Of a stretch of 64,000 nucleotides of DNA, positions 7,847 through 15,541 are shown piece by piece. Each line of letters opens with the position of its first letter. The stretch's first letter is position 1. The position numbers and the translations under genes were made by a program. Origin of the DNA: Roseobacter ponti (GTDB lineage: Bacteria; Pseudomonadota; Alphaproteobacteria; Rhodobacterales; Rhodobacteraceae); NCBI RefSeq assembly GCF_012932215.1, contig NZ_CP048788.1, positions 3,658,001-3,722,000 of the forward strand, given 5' to 3'. The notes under the pieces were generated by a model. That model had not been told where the DNA came from. It was given only the letters and a program-made list of their open reading frames with translations, and did no database searches.

Positions 7847-8917
7847 TCACCCTAGGCGTTGGGCGGCATATCGATCATGTATCGTCCCAATGGTCGTGAT
7901 CATACGTTCAAAGAACGAATCGTAGATTCTGGGGAGATCGAGATTGATTTTCTGATCTTTCCCGTAAAAATTCGTTCGGTTCTTGAAAGTCTCAAACCGA
8001 CCATCAGACATGTCAGGGATCAAGATGAAACGCTCGATCAAACGATGCCGTTTGAAGTGTTCGTAGACTCTGGCGCTTATGTCGAGATGACCATCATGAA
8101 CGATCCGATCTCTTATGGAGCAGATCATCCAAATTAGTTCGTCTTTCGCGAACAATGTACCGGCCCGTTCATCGAGCTTTAGACTTTTCTTGTCGCTGTA
8201 CTGTTTTGATCGCCCTCTGAGTCTGACGATCTGCGAATAGTCGATCGCATCCCGCTCAAATTCAAATGCCAACTTCACAGCATAGTCCAGAAGGCTTCTC
8301 ATCCTGACAAATATGGTTTCCAGATGAGCATGGATCAGAGATGTTTCCGCCGAAACCGATGAACGCAAGCCTACTCTTTCTTCCTTCTGGTAAACGTAGG
8401 GTTCGCAATCATTGAACAAGCCATAAAACTCGCCGATGACCTGACTAATTTGCGCGCTTGTCCTTTGGATGTTTGTCAGCAGTCCCTGCACATCTTGCAG
8501 ATACATGAACTTATGCAACACCGGATCTGGATGCGATCCGGCAAGAAGCTGTTCAAATCTCTTCTTTGTTACGCGGCTCTCAGGTTCGATCCCAGCCATA
8601 TGTACCCAGTCAGGTATCTTATCATGGTAAATCTTGAATTCTATATCGGAAATAATCGATCTTCGGATATGCCCGTGTGTCGCGGCACACAAATCGTCCA
8701 GCTCAACATCCACATTCGTGTCTGTTCGACGCCAGTATTTTTGTGAGTCCTGGAAAAAAGCTTTGGGCTCTTTTTCCCTCACTTCTTTGGAGGGCTTACC
8801 ATTAAGGTTCTTTATTGGCTTTTCATCGTCTCCAGAAACCGGCCAGCCGCAAATCTTGCCAACACCCGTAGAGGCTTGAACGGAAATTTGGCGATAGCCC
8901 CTTCGCAACTTCGACAT
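7847..8917 (-). CDS. HEPN-like protein of unknown function
   Basis: A 356-residue protein I cannot name. Its central-to-C-terminal part is helical and carries a HEPN-style arrangement: a long helix with RSLLDYAVKLAFEFERD (about 207-223) and later R269-x4-H274 in SIRDRIVHDGH, the Rx4-6H motif of HEPN ribonucleases and toxins. The first 90 residues are charged and include a predicted flexible stretch. The coding sequence is more A+T rich than the backbone and convergent with higA. HEPN proteins in islands often serve in RNA-targeting defence; that role is an inference from one motif. Confidence 0.5.
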   Translation of the reverse strand: MSKLRRGYRQISVQASTGVGKICGWPVSGDDEKPIKNLNGKPSKEVREKEPKAFFQDSQKYWRRTDTNVDVELDDLCAATHGHIRRSIISDIEFKIYHDKIPDWVHMAGIEPESRVTKKRFEQLLAGSHPDPVLHKFMYLQDVQGLLTNIQRTSAQISQVIGEFYGLFNDCEPYVYQKEERVGLRSSVSAETSLIHAHLETIFVRMRSLLDYAVKLAFEFERDAIDYSQIVRLRGRSKQYSDKKSLKLDERAGTLFAKDELIWMICSIRDRIVHDGHLDISARVYEHFKRHRLIERFILIPDMSDGRFETFKNRTNFYGKDQKINLDLPRIYDSFFERMITTIGTIHDRYAAQRLG

Positions 8918-9079
8918 TCCAAACCTTCTGTACTGACAAACAGTTCCCGGCTATCGCTCTCAAACCCGCGATTTCTGCGCAAGCCCTACCGCCAAAATTT
9001 GTGCCTCTTGTCATTCCAGAAGTCATTTGAATTGAGCCCTAATGCCGCAACCCCTTTTCCGCATGCGCCTCCTGGCTGT

Positions 9080-9379
9080 CTAGCTGTCCCTCAATCTCTC
9101 GGCGGCGGCTGTCGCTAAGGTCAAGCTCTGCTGCAAGCTCTTGTCCAGCGTCTTGTAGCTCGCCTCGTCGTTCAGCAATCCGCTCAAGGCCTGCATGGAT
9201 GCGGCCTGTGAACGAATGAGCAAGGTCACGCAGTCTTTCAAGCCAGCCAGCTCCCTCTCGATCCTGCCGGTCGAGCGTGTCTCCAAGGCGGTCAAATCCT
9301 TCGCGGAGGCCTCTGAGGCCGTCACCAACCGCTCGACGCAGGCGAGCAAGTCGCGTTCCAAGGCTGTCAACTGGGTCAT
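9080..9379 (-). CDS. Small helical (coiled-coil) protein
   Basis: A 99-residue protein made almost wholly of predicted helix, with heptad-like Leu/Ala spacing (LTALERDLLACVERL, then repeated ALETR and LLNDEA blocks). Its ATG follows the stop codon of the HTH gene with no gap, and GAGGAGGAT at the end of that gene serves as ribosome-binding site, so the two are translationally coupled. Small coiled-coil proteins in this position occur beside plasmid replication or mobilisation genes. No specific family is recognised. Confidence 0.55.
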   Translation of the reverse strand: MTQLTALERDLLACVERLVTASEASAKDLTALETRSTGRIERELAGLKDCVTLLIRSQAASMQALSGLLNDEASYKTLDKSLQQSLTLATAAAERLRDS

Positions 9380-10288
9380 CTAATCCTCCTCGATCCTGAT
9401 GCAGGTGACGGGTCTCTCGGCCATCGTGCAGGTGCGTAGGCGCGTCTTCGAAGGGTCCAGGATCAGCCAGGTCCCCTCGGGCCGCTCGATCCGTGTAAGG
9501 CCCATCTCCGTCAGTTCCGAGCGTGTCAGATGCACCGTCCAGAAGAAGCTCGCGGCCAACCGTGCATGGTGATCGGCCTCCAAGGCCTTCGCCTTCTCTC
9601 GGTCTTCCGCTTGCTTCTCGACATAGGCCAGCCAGCGCCGCGACTGGAACCAGTTATCAGAAAAGCAGACCTTGGAGCGGGTGAAACTTGCGCTATCGGT
9701 CGCGTAGGCTTGGACGGCCTGCAAAAAGTCCTCCGGCGCAATCCCTTCCTTCATGGCCCCTTCGATTTGGGCAAGGCAGGCCGCTTTGCCCCGCAACCGG
9801 TCGGGCGGATAAGCCGCCAAAATCTTCTCAGCTGCTTCGTCCACCGCCGCCTCGCGCCTGCGCGTAGGTGGTTTATGGATGGTTTTAGGATGGTTTGGGG
9901 GCCGTGGTGGCCCCGGTACCCCGGCCACAGTGGCCCCCGTACCGGGGCCAGACTGGACGGGGGCCACTGTGGACCCCGTCTCAATCTCGGGCTCTAGCGT
10001 GGGTTCCAGCGCCTCGACTTTGGTCAGATCGATCCGGTAGACGACGGTGAAACCATTCTTGCAGGTGCGTGCGCCAGTCTCAACCAGGATGCCTTCCTTC
10101 AGGAACTCGCGGACAGTTCGCTTGACTGTGGTCTCCCCCAACTCGGTGTGCCGCTGGATCGTTCCCTTGGAACACCAGATGCCTGACCCATCGTCGGACG
10201 CCTTGTCCGCCAGAAACATGATGATCTGCTTGCGGGTGGCGCTGCCGAACTTCCGTTCCGCGCATGTGTTCGCGACCCGCCAGCTCAT
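9380..10288 (-). CDS. Helix-turn-helix replication/mobilisation-type protein
   Basis: A 302-residue DNA-binding protein. A winged HTH (HTH_36-like) occupies roughly residues 10-95, with SATRKQIIMFLADKASDDGSG leading into the recognition helices. A Pro-rich linker follows (GPPRPPNHPKT and a run of TVAPV-type repeats), then a helical C-terminal domain with DNWFQSRRWLAYVEKQ that resembles DnaD- or replication-initiator-associated segments. The start at 10288 begins just before the HTH; an in-frame extension to 10408 looks non-coding. It is the first island gene next to the intact tRNA-Arg. Whether it initiates replication of an excised form is not shown. Confidence 0.6.
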   Translation of the reverse strand: MSWRVANTCAERKFGSATRKQIIMFLADKASDDGSGIWCSKGTIQRHTELGETTVKRTVREFLKEGILVETGARTCKNGFTVVYRIDLTKVEALEPTLEPEIETGSTVAPVQSGPGTGATVAGVPGPPRPPNHPKTIHKPPTRRREAAVDEAAEKILAAYPPDRLRGKAACLAQIEGAMKEGIAPEDFLQAVQAYATDSASFTRSKVCFSDNWFQSRRWLAYVEKQAEDREKAKALEADHHARLAASFFWTVHLTRSELTEMGLTRIERPEGTWLILDPSKTRLRTCTMAERPVTCIRIEED

Positions 10289-10443
10289 TGGAAGGCCCCG
10301 AATTGCGTAAAGACGTGTGAATTTTGTACAGGTTTTGTACGAGATTTCCGCCGTTTCAGCAGAATTCGGCGCGAAAGCTCGCGGGACTTTCTGCAAGCTC
10401 CTGCACAAAGCCCTGTAAATAAGCCATATTTTTCAGGTGTTTT

Positions 10444-10520
10444 TGGCGACCCCGGCAGGATTCGAACCTGCAACCTGCCCCTTAGGAGGGGGCTGCTCTA
10501 TCCAGTTGAGCCACGGGACC
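10444..10520 (-). tRNA. tRNA-Arg(CCT), island attachment gene
   Basis: A complete 77-nt cloverleaf on the minus strand: D arm GCTC/GAGC, anticodon stem GCCCC/GGGGC around CTCCTAA (anticodon CCT), T arm GCAGG/CCTGC, and encoded CCA at 10444-10446. The 7-bp acceptor stem contains one G-T and one T-G pair. The half from the anticodon loop to the 3' end is the segment duplicated at 5215-5260. Confidence 0.96.
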
Positions 10521-10641
10521 GCCGCGACAGCTTTAGACCAGTCTGGCGCGCTTGTCATCGCCTGATCACGATTACCCTGGCAAGTGCTTGAACGTTGCGA
10601 ACAGGGTGCGCTAACATCGACCAGCAGTACAGGAAATTCAT

Positions 10642-11685
10642 GTGACAAGACCAAAGCAGCGGCCCCTCACCTTGCGAGATGTATCAGAAGCCTGCGGGGT
10701 GTCAGAAATGACGGTCAGCCGCGTGCTCCGCAATCGCGGCGATGTGTCGGTCGCGACCCGCGATAAAGTCCTGCAGGCCGCGAAATCGCTGGGATATGTG
10801 CCCAACCAGATCGCCGGGTCGCTGGCTTCACAGCGGGTCAACCTGGTGGCGGTGGTCATTCCGTCACTCTCGAATATGGTCTTTCCCGAAGTTCTGACCG
10901 GCATCAACGAGGTGTTTGAGGAAACCCCCCTGCAGCCGGTCGTTGGCGTGACCGATTATATGCCTGAAAAAGAAGAACGCGTGCTTTATGAGATGCTGTC
11001 CTGGCGTCCGTCGGGGGTAATCATCGCCGGACTGGAGCATTCGGACGCTACCCGCGCTATGCTCAAAAATGCAGCGATCCCGGTGGTTGAGATCATGGAC
11101 ACAGACGGCACGCCTGTGGATTCGGTCGTAGGGATTTCCCACCGGCGCGCGGGCCGGCAGATGGCAGCGGCGATCCTGAAACAGGGGTATCAGCACATCG
11201 GCTTTATGGGTACCAAGATGCCGCTTGATCACCGGGCGCGAAAACGGTTCGAAGGCTTTACCGAAGCCCTTGCCAAGGCCGGTGTTGAGATCGAGGACCG
11301 TGAATTCTATTCGGGCGGCTCAGCGCTTGCCAAGGGCCGCGAGATGACAGCCGCGATGCTGAAACGCTCGCCCGATCTCGATTTTCTGTACTATTCCAAC
11401 GATATGATAGGTGCGGGCGGCTTGCTCCACCTGCTCGATCAGGGCATCGACGTACCTGGTCAGATCGGGCTTGCCGGGTTTAACGGCGTGGAGCTTTTGG
11501 ACGGGCTGCCCCGCCAGCTCGCGACAATGGATGCCTGCCGCAAAGAGATCGGAACCCTCGCGGCGAAGATCATCCTGGAACGCTCAGCCCTGCCCGAAGA
11601 TGCAGAGCCCGACAGCTCCGGACATATCACGCTGAAGCCTAAAATCACCTTCGGAGACACGCTGCGCCGTTACCGGCGGGGATGA
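10642..11685 (+). CDS. LacI-family transcriptional regulator
   Basis: A 347-residue repressor. The N-terminal HTH plus hinge reads LTLRDVSEACGVSEMTVSRVLRN then LGYVPNQIAGSLAS, the LacI/GalR signature, and the rest is the periplasmic-binding-protein-like effector domain. It looks closest to the gluconate-type (GntR) subgroup by general pattern, but the ligand cannot be read from the sequence. Translation starts at GTG 10642 with AGGA upstream. Its stop overlaps the start of the DNA glycosylase gene by four bases (ATGA), so the two are one transcript, and no sugar-catabolic gene is adjacent. Confidence 0.92.
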   Translation: MTRPKQRPLTLRDVSEACGVSEMTVSRVLRNRGDVSVATRDKVLQAAKSLGYVPNQIAGSLASQRVNLVAVVIPSLSNMVFPEVLTGINEVFEETPLQPVVGVTDYMPEKEERVLYEMLSWRPSGVIIAGLEHSDATRAMLKNAAIPVVEIMDTDGTPVDSVVGISHRRAGRQMAAAILKQGYQHIGFMGTKMPLDHRARKRFEGFTEALAKAGVEIEDREFYSGGSALAKGREMTAAMLKRSPDLDFLYYSNDMIGAGGLLHLLDQGIDVPGQIGLAGFNGVELLDGLPRQLATMDACRKEIGTLAAKIILERSALPEDAEPDSSGHITLKPKITFGDTLRRYRRG

Positions 11686-12893
11686 ATACGCTCACCCTGA
11701 CGAACGCACAGGCGCGGCGTCTCTTTCTCGACCGGCACGCGCTCAGCGAGGCACCACAGGGTGCCGCACATGGCCGGGAGCTGTTGTCGATGATCGAGCG
11801 ACTGGGGTTTGTGCAGCTCGACAGCATCAACACGGTCGCCCGCGCGCACGACCTGATCCTCTTTTCACGGCGTCCCCGCTACCGGCCTGAGGCGTTGAAA
11901 AAACTCTACGAGAAAGACCGCGCGCTCTTTGAGCACTGGACCCATGACGCCGCCGTGATTCCGGTCAGCTATTACCGCTGGTGGCAGCTGCGCCGCGAGC
12001 GCGATGCTGAAAAGCTGCGACGGCAGTGGCGCGACTGGCGCCGCGACGGCTTCGAGGATCAGTTCCAGGTGGTGCTGGACCAGATCCGCGAAAACGGACC
12101 CGTCAGCACCTCGGATGTGGGCACAGGTGAAAAGCGCGGATCGGGCGGCTGGTGGGACTGGCACCCTTCTAAAACCGCGCTGGAGTATCTCTGGCGCAGC
12201 GGCGCGCTCTGCGTGGTCGGTCGCGAAGGCTTCCGCAAACGCTATGATCTGACCGAACGGGTGATTGATGAGGCGCTCTGTACGCCGCTGGCCACGCCGG
12301 AGGAGACCGCAGAGGTGATCGGCTGGTGCTGTGCCGGGGCGCTCGACCGGCTCGGGTTTGCCACGCCGGGAGAACTGGCGGCCTTCTGGGACCACGTGAG
12401 CATTGCAGAGGCCAGAGACTGGTGTGCAGCAGAGCTTGCGGCGGGCCGGTTGCAGCCTGTGAGGCTCACCGGCGCGGATGGTACCCTGCGCGACAGTTTT
12501 GCGCGGCCCGGGATCGGCACAGACCCCGCACTGGAGCTGGCGCCGACGTCGCGACTTCGGGTGCTCAGCCCTTTCGATCCGGCACTGCGCGATCGCAAAC
12601 GGGCCGAACGGCTTTTCGGCTTTGACTACCGCATCGAGATTTTCGTGCCCGAGGCAAAACGCAGATACGGGTATTATGTCTTTCCGCTGCTCGAAGGCGA
12701 CCGTCTGGTCGGCCGGATCGACATGAAGGCTTTCCGCGACCGCGACGAACTGGTGGTCAAAGCGCTCTGGCCAGAGCCAAAGGTGCGCTGGGGCAAGGGC
12801 CGCATCGCCGCCCTTGAGGCCGAACTGGAGCGCATCATCCGCCTTGCCGGCGTCAGCAGATGGCGGTTTGAGGACGGCTGGCTGCGCAGCTAA
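11682..12893 (+). CDS. Winged-helix DNA glycosylase of the YcaQ/AlkX (HTH_42) family
   Basis: A 403-residue member of the HTH_42 family, whose E. coli member YcaQ unhooks interstrand DNA crosslinks and excises bulky N7-alkyl purines. The catalytic QxD motif is present in GFVQLDSINTVARAH, followed by the HYSRRP-like loop (ILFSRRPRYRP), FEHWTHDAAVIP, and the late LSPFDPALRDRKRAERLFGFDYRIEIF block. Length matches the family. Overlap with the LacI gene suggests co-regulation, which is unexpected for a repair enzyme. Confidence 0.88.
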   Translation: MNTLTLTNAQARRLFLDRHALSEAPQGAAHGRELLSMIERLGFVQLDSINTVARAHDLILFSRRPRYRPEALKKLYEKDRALFEHWTHDAAVIPVSYYRWWQLRRERDAEKLRRQWRDWRRDGFEDQFQVVLDQIRENGPVSTSDVGTGEKRGSGGWWDWHPSKTALEYLWRSGALCVVGREGFRKRYDLTERVIDEALCTPLATPEETAEVIGWCCAGALDRLGFATPGELAAFWDHVSIAEARDWCAAELAAGRLQPVRLTGADGTLRDSFARPGIGTDPALELAPTSRLRVLSPFDPALRDRKRAERLFGFDYRIEIFVPEAKRRYGYYVFPLLEGDRLVGRIDMKAFRDRDELVVKALWPEPKVRWGKGRIAALEAELERIIRLAGVSRWRFEDGWLRS

Positions 12894-13588
12894 GACGCCG
12901 GGAAAACCGGCGGCTGCAGGCTTTCGTGAAACCATAACAGATAAGTGTAAACCGAAAAGACGGGCCGCCCCGTGGCCCGGGTGATGTCCGCCGCATAAGG
13001 CACCATATTGGTGCACTCCAGGATGATCGCACCGGTCTGCGGTGCGCGCGCCACAAGCTGCCGGGCCGCTGAACAAAGATCACGCCTGGCCGCGTCGGCA
13101 TCCAGCACGGTCTGATTGCCCAGAATGCTGCGGGCAAAGGTCGTATCCTCTACGCCTTCGATGGCGCAGGTATCGGGCACACCTGCCACGGCAAGATGGC
13201 GCGGGCTCAGGCTGGCAGCGGAAATTGTGAGCACCCCGATGTTCTGATCCGGCGGCAGGGCGGCCTGAATCTGTGCGGCCTGCTCAAGCGCCGAGGCCGC
13301 AACCGGCGCGCCCAGTTCTGCCGCCAGCCGGGGCCGGATCAGCGCGAGAAAGCCACAGGTGGTGGCAATGCCGGTGCAGCCCGCGTCAATCAGCCCCCGC
13401 CCGGCTGTGATGAAATCCTGCACCAGCGGTTCGGGGTCTTCGCAGACCACGGCCTGCGGTGTGGCACCGGGCACCACGGCGTAGCGCACCGGAAAGGGCC
13501 ATGTCACGGGATTGCCCACATCGCCCGGTATGCGCGGAAACTGCGTGTCGAGCATCAGGATACCAAGGCGGGCGGCAGGACCGGTCAT
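12890..13588 (-). CDS. Aspartate/glutamate racemase-family protein
   Basis: A 232-residue protein of the Asp/Glu/hydantoin racemase superfamily. The two catalytic cysteines are visible, one in ATTCGFLAL and one in LECTNMVPYA, at the usual separation of about 105 residues. The substrate is unknown. It lies convergent with the glycosylase gene and on the same strand as the MarR-like regulator, close to an operon that encodes a D-amino-acid-dehydrogenase-like flavoprotein and 5-oxoprolinase. A role in D/L-amino-acid interconversion for that pathway is plausible but unproven. Confidence 0.85.
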   Translation of the reverse strand: MTGPAARLGILMLDTQFPRIPGDVGNPVTWPFPVRYAVVPGATPQAVVCEDPEPLVQDFITAGRGLIDAGCTGIATTCGFLALIRPRLAAELGAPVAASALEQAAQIQAALPPDQNIGVLTISAASLSPRHLAVAGVPDTCAIEGVEDTTFARSILGNQTVLDADAARRDLCSAARQLVARAPQTGAIILECTNMVPYAADITRATGRPVFSVYTYLLWFHESLQPPVFPAS

Positions 13589-13619
13589 ACCTGGTGATAG
13601 CCTCGGATCGCGCCCGCGA

Positions 13620-14135
13620 TCAATAGGTGGTGGCAGCCCGCGCGGCCTGGTCGTACTGGCCCGACATCAGCCGCAACAGCCCCGCCGCACGGCTCACCTG
13701 TTCCGGCTCAAGCCCCAGATCCGCCACGGCGCGCAGCAGCAGCCCTTCCCGGATCTCGCGATAGCGCTCGCAGGTCTCAGCGCCCCTGTCGGTGGTGGCC
13801 ACGGTTTTTTCCTTGCCCTGACGCCCGTCTTTGACAAGGCCCGCTTTCTTGAGTTTGCGGATCGCGTAATTGACCGTATGCGTATCCTCTACATTCAGCA
13901 CCAGACAGATATCGGCCAGCTTTTTCGGCCGGTCGCGGTGATATACCGAATGCAGCACCAGCACATCCAGCGCGCCAAGCTCAGGGTATCCCGCCATGGC
14001 AATTGCGCGTACCATCCAGCGCTCGAAAGCATGATTGGCGAGGATCAGCCCGTATTCCAGCTCAGACACCTCCGCAAAGGAGCCGCTGGCCAGATGAGCG
14101 GATGAAACGACGGGTCCGAGAAAGCTGTCTGTCAT
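13620..14135 (-). CDS. MarR-like winged-helix regulator
   Basis: A 171-residue winged-HTH protein. DNA-binding elements are KLADICLVLNVEDTHTVNYAIRKLKKAGLV with the wing DGRQGKEKTVATTDRG, a MarR-type layout, flanked by dimerisation helices. It is divergent from the flavoprotein-TRAP-oxoprolinase operon, and a perfect 6-bp inverted repeat stands in the shared intergenic region. It is therefore the likely local repressor, releasing on binding a substrate of the pathway. The racemase gene follows 31 bases downstream on the same strand. Confidence 0.85.
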   Translation of the reverse strand: MTDSFLGPVVSSAHLASGSFAEVSELEYGLILANHAFERWMVRAIAMAGYPELGALDVLVLHSVYHRDRPKKLADICLVLNVEDTHTVNYAIRKLKKAGLVKDGRQGKEKTVATTDRGAETCERYREIREGLLLRAVADLGLEPEQVSRAAGLLRLMSGQYDQAARAATTY

Positions 14136-14164
14136 AGCAGCAGACTGCCTGACGCTGACAATTT

Positions 14165-14181
14165 GTCAACATTTTGTTGAC
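14165..14181. promoter_or_regulatory. Inverted-repeat operator candidate between the MarR-like gene and the dadA-like operon
   Basis: GTCAAC-ATTTT-GTTGAC is a perfect 6-bp inverted repeat with a 5-base spacer, 29 bases upstream of the MarR-like gene and 88 bases upstream of the divergent operon. Its size and place fit a MarR-family operator controlling both directions. Confidence 0.55.
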
Positions 14182-14269
14182 GTATTGTGAGAACTGGTCA
14201 GGATAAGAACAGGGAATCAGCTCCCGGGGGAAATTTGCACATGGTCTTCTGTACCGGCGGAGCCGTGAA

Positions 14270-15511
14270 ATGACACAGCATGTGGCCGTCATTGGTGCCG
14301 GTATTGTTGGTGTGTCCACCGGCATCTGGCTGCGCCGAGCCGGTTTTGATGTGACGATTATCGATCGCTCGGGCCCGGGCAGGGGCACATCGCACGGCAA
14401 TGCGGGGATACTTGCGGCCTGCGCCATGGTGCCCGTCACGTCGCCCGGTCTCATCCGCAAAGCACCCGGCATGCTGATGTCACCGGATTTCCCGCTTTTT
14501 CTACGCTGGGCCTATCTGCCGAAACTGGCGCCCTGGCTGGTGAAGTATCTCGCCAACGCCAATGATGCCGACACCCGGCGTATCGCTGCCGGGATCGCAC
14601 CCATTGTCACCGACAGCGTGTCTCAGCATAAAGCGCTGACCGGAGATGCGGGCCTCGGACACTGGGTCACCGAAAGCGATTACTGCTTTGGCTATCGTGA
14701 CCGGGCGGCCTTTGACGCGGAGAGCTATACCTGGGGCCTGCGCCGCGAGGCAGGCTTTGCGCCCGAGCTTATCGAGGGCGATGCCGTGCGCGAGTACGAG
14801 CCCGGTGTGAGCCGTGAGATCAGCTGTGTCGCAGTGGTGAAGGATCACGGGTTTATCCGCGACCCGGGCGGGTACGTCGCCGCACTCGCTGCAGCGTTTG
14901 AGGCGGGGGGCGGTAGAATCCTGATCGCTGATGTCAAAGACTTCGATCTCAGCGGCGGTAACATCAGCGCCGTCGAAACCAGCGAAGGCCGGATAGACTG
15001 CGACCAGGCTGTGCTCGCCACCGGTGTCTGGTCAAAACCGCTGATGCGCAAACTGGGGCTGAATGTCCCGCTCGAATCCGAACGCGGCTATCACATCGTT
15101 TTTGAGGCCGCTGAGAACGGTCCTACCCGGCCCATGATGATCGCCTCCGGTAAATTTGTCGCCACCCCCATGGCGCAGGGTGTACGCTGCGCCGGTGTGG
15201 TGGAACTTGGCGGGCTCGATGCCGGCCCGTCGAAGGCCCCGCTGAAGATGCTGCGCCGCCAGGCAAAAGCCGCTTTTCCGCGGATGACAGCGACGCAGGA
15301 AATCGAATGGCTGGGGCACAGGCCCGCCCCCAGTGACAGTCTGCCCCTGATCGGGCAGATCGGAAAAACAGGAGTCTGGACCGGCTTCGGGCACCACCAC
15401 ATCGGCCTGACCGGCGGTCCGAAAACAGGCCGGCTGCTGGCCGGGCTGATGTCCGGTCAACCGACAAACATGGACATGGCGCCTTATGCGCCTGAACGGT
15501 TCCGGAACTGA
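14270..15511 (+). CDS. FAD-dependent D-amino-acid-dehydrogenase-like oxidoreductase
   Basis: A 413-residue DAO-fold flavoprotein of the DadA type, which oxidises D-amino acids (or related imino acids) to 2-oxo acids. The N-terminal dinucleotide-binding motif GAGIVGVSTGIWL and following IIDRSGPGRGTSHGNAG (the flavin-contacting part) are clear, and the C-terminal GFGHHHIGLTGGPKTGRLLA is the second FAD-contact region. It opens the operon with the TRAP genes (31 bases to dctP) and the oxoprolinase genes. The actual substrate is unknown; an imported D-amino acid or cyclic amino acid is suggested by the neighbours. Confidence 0.85.
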   Translation: MTQHVAVIGAGIVGVSTGIWLRRAGFDVTIIDRSGPGRGTSHGNAGILAACAMVPVTSPGLIRKAPGMLMSPDFPLFLRWAYLPKLAPWLVKYLANANDADTRRIAAGIAPIVTDSVSQHKALTGDAGLGHWVTESDYCFGYRDRAAFDAESYTWGLRREAGFAPELIEGDAVREYEPGVSREISCVAVVKDHGFIRDPGGYVAALAAAFEAGGGRILIADVKDFDLSGGNISAVETSEGRIDCDQAVLATGVWSKPLMRKLGLNVPLESERGYHIVFEAAENGPTRPMMIASGKFVATPMAQGVRCAGVVELGGLDAGPSKAPLKMLRRQAKAAFPRMTATQEIEWLGHRPAPSDSLPLIGQIGKTGVWTGFGHHHIGLTGGPKTGRLLAGLMSGQPTNMDMAPYAPERFRN

Positions 15512-15541
15512 ATTAAACAAAAAACCAGCAAGGAGAGATAC

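Larger units (their letters stand above)
5243..10489 (-). mobile_element. Integrated genomic island at tRNA-Arg(CCT)
   Basis: About 5.2 kb lie between two copies of an 18-base tRNA-Arg core. The intact tRNA gene is at the right end and a 3' fragment at the left, the usual outcome of integrase-mediated insertion into a tRNA. The contents fit: a tyrosine integrase next to one end, a toxin-antitoxin pair, a HEPN-like protein, an ImmA peptidase and a replication/mobilisation-style HTH gene. The integrase, peptidase and HEPN genes are visibly richer in A and T than the backbone, while the HTH/coiled-coil pair is not, so the island may be a mosaic. I see no relaxase or conjugation gene. Confidence 0.85.

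Noticed and set aside
11865-13076. 403-residue minus-strand open frame
   Set aside because: Antisense to the YcaQ-like gene, with no recognisable domain.
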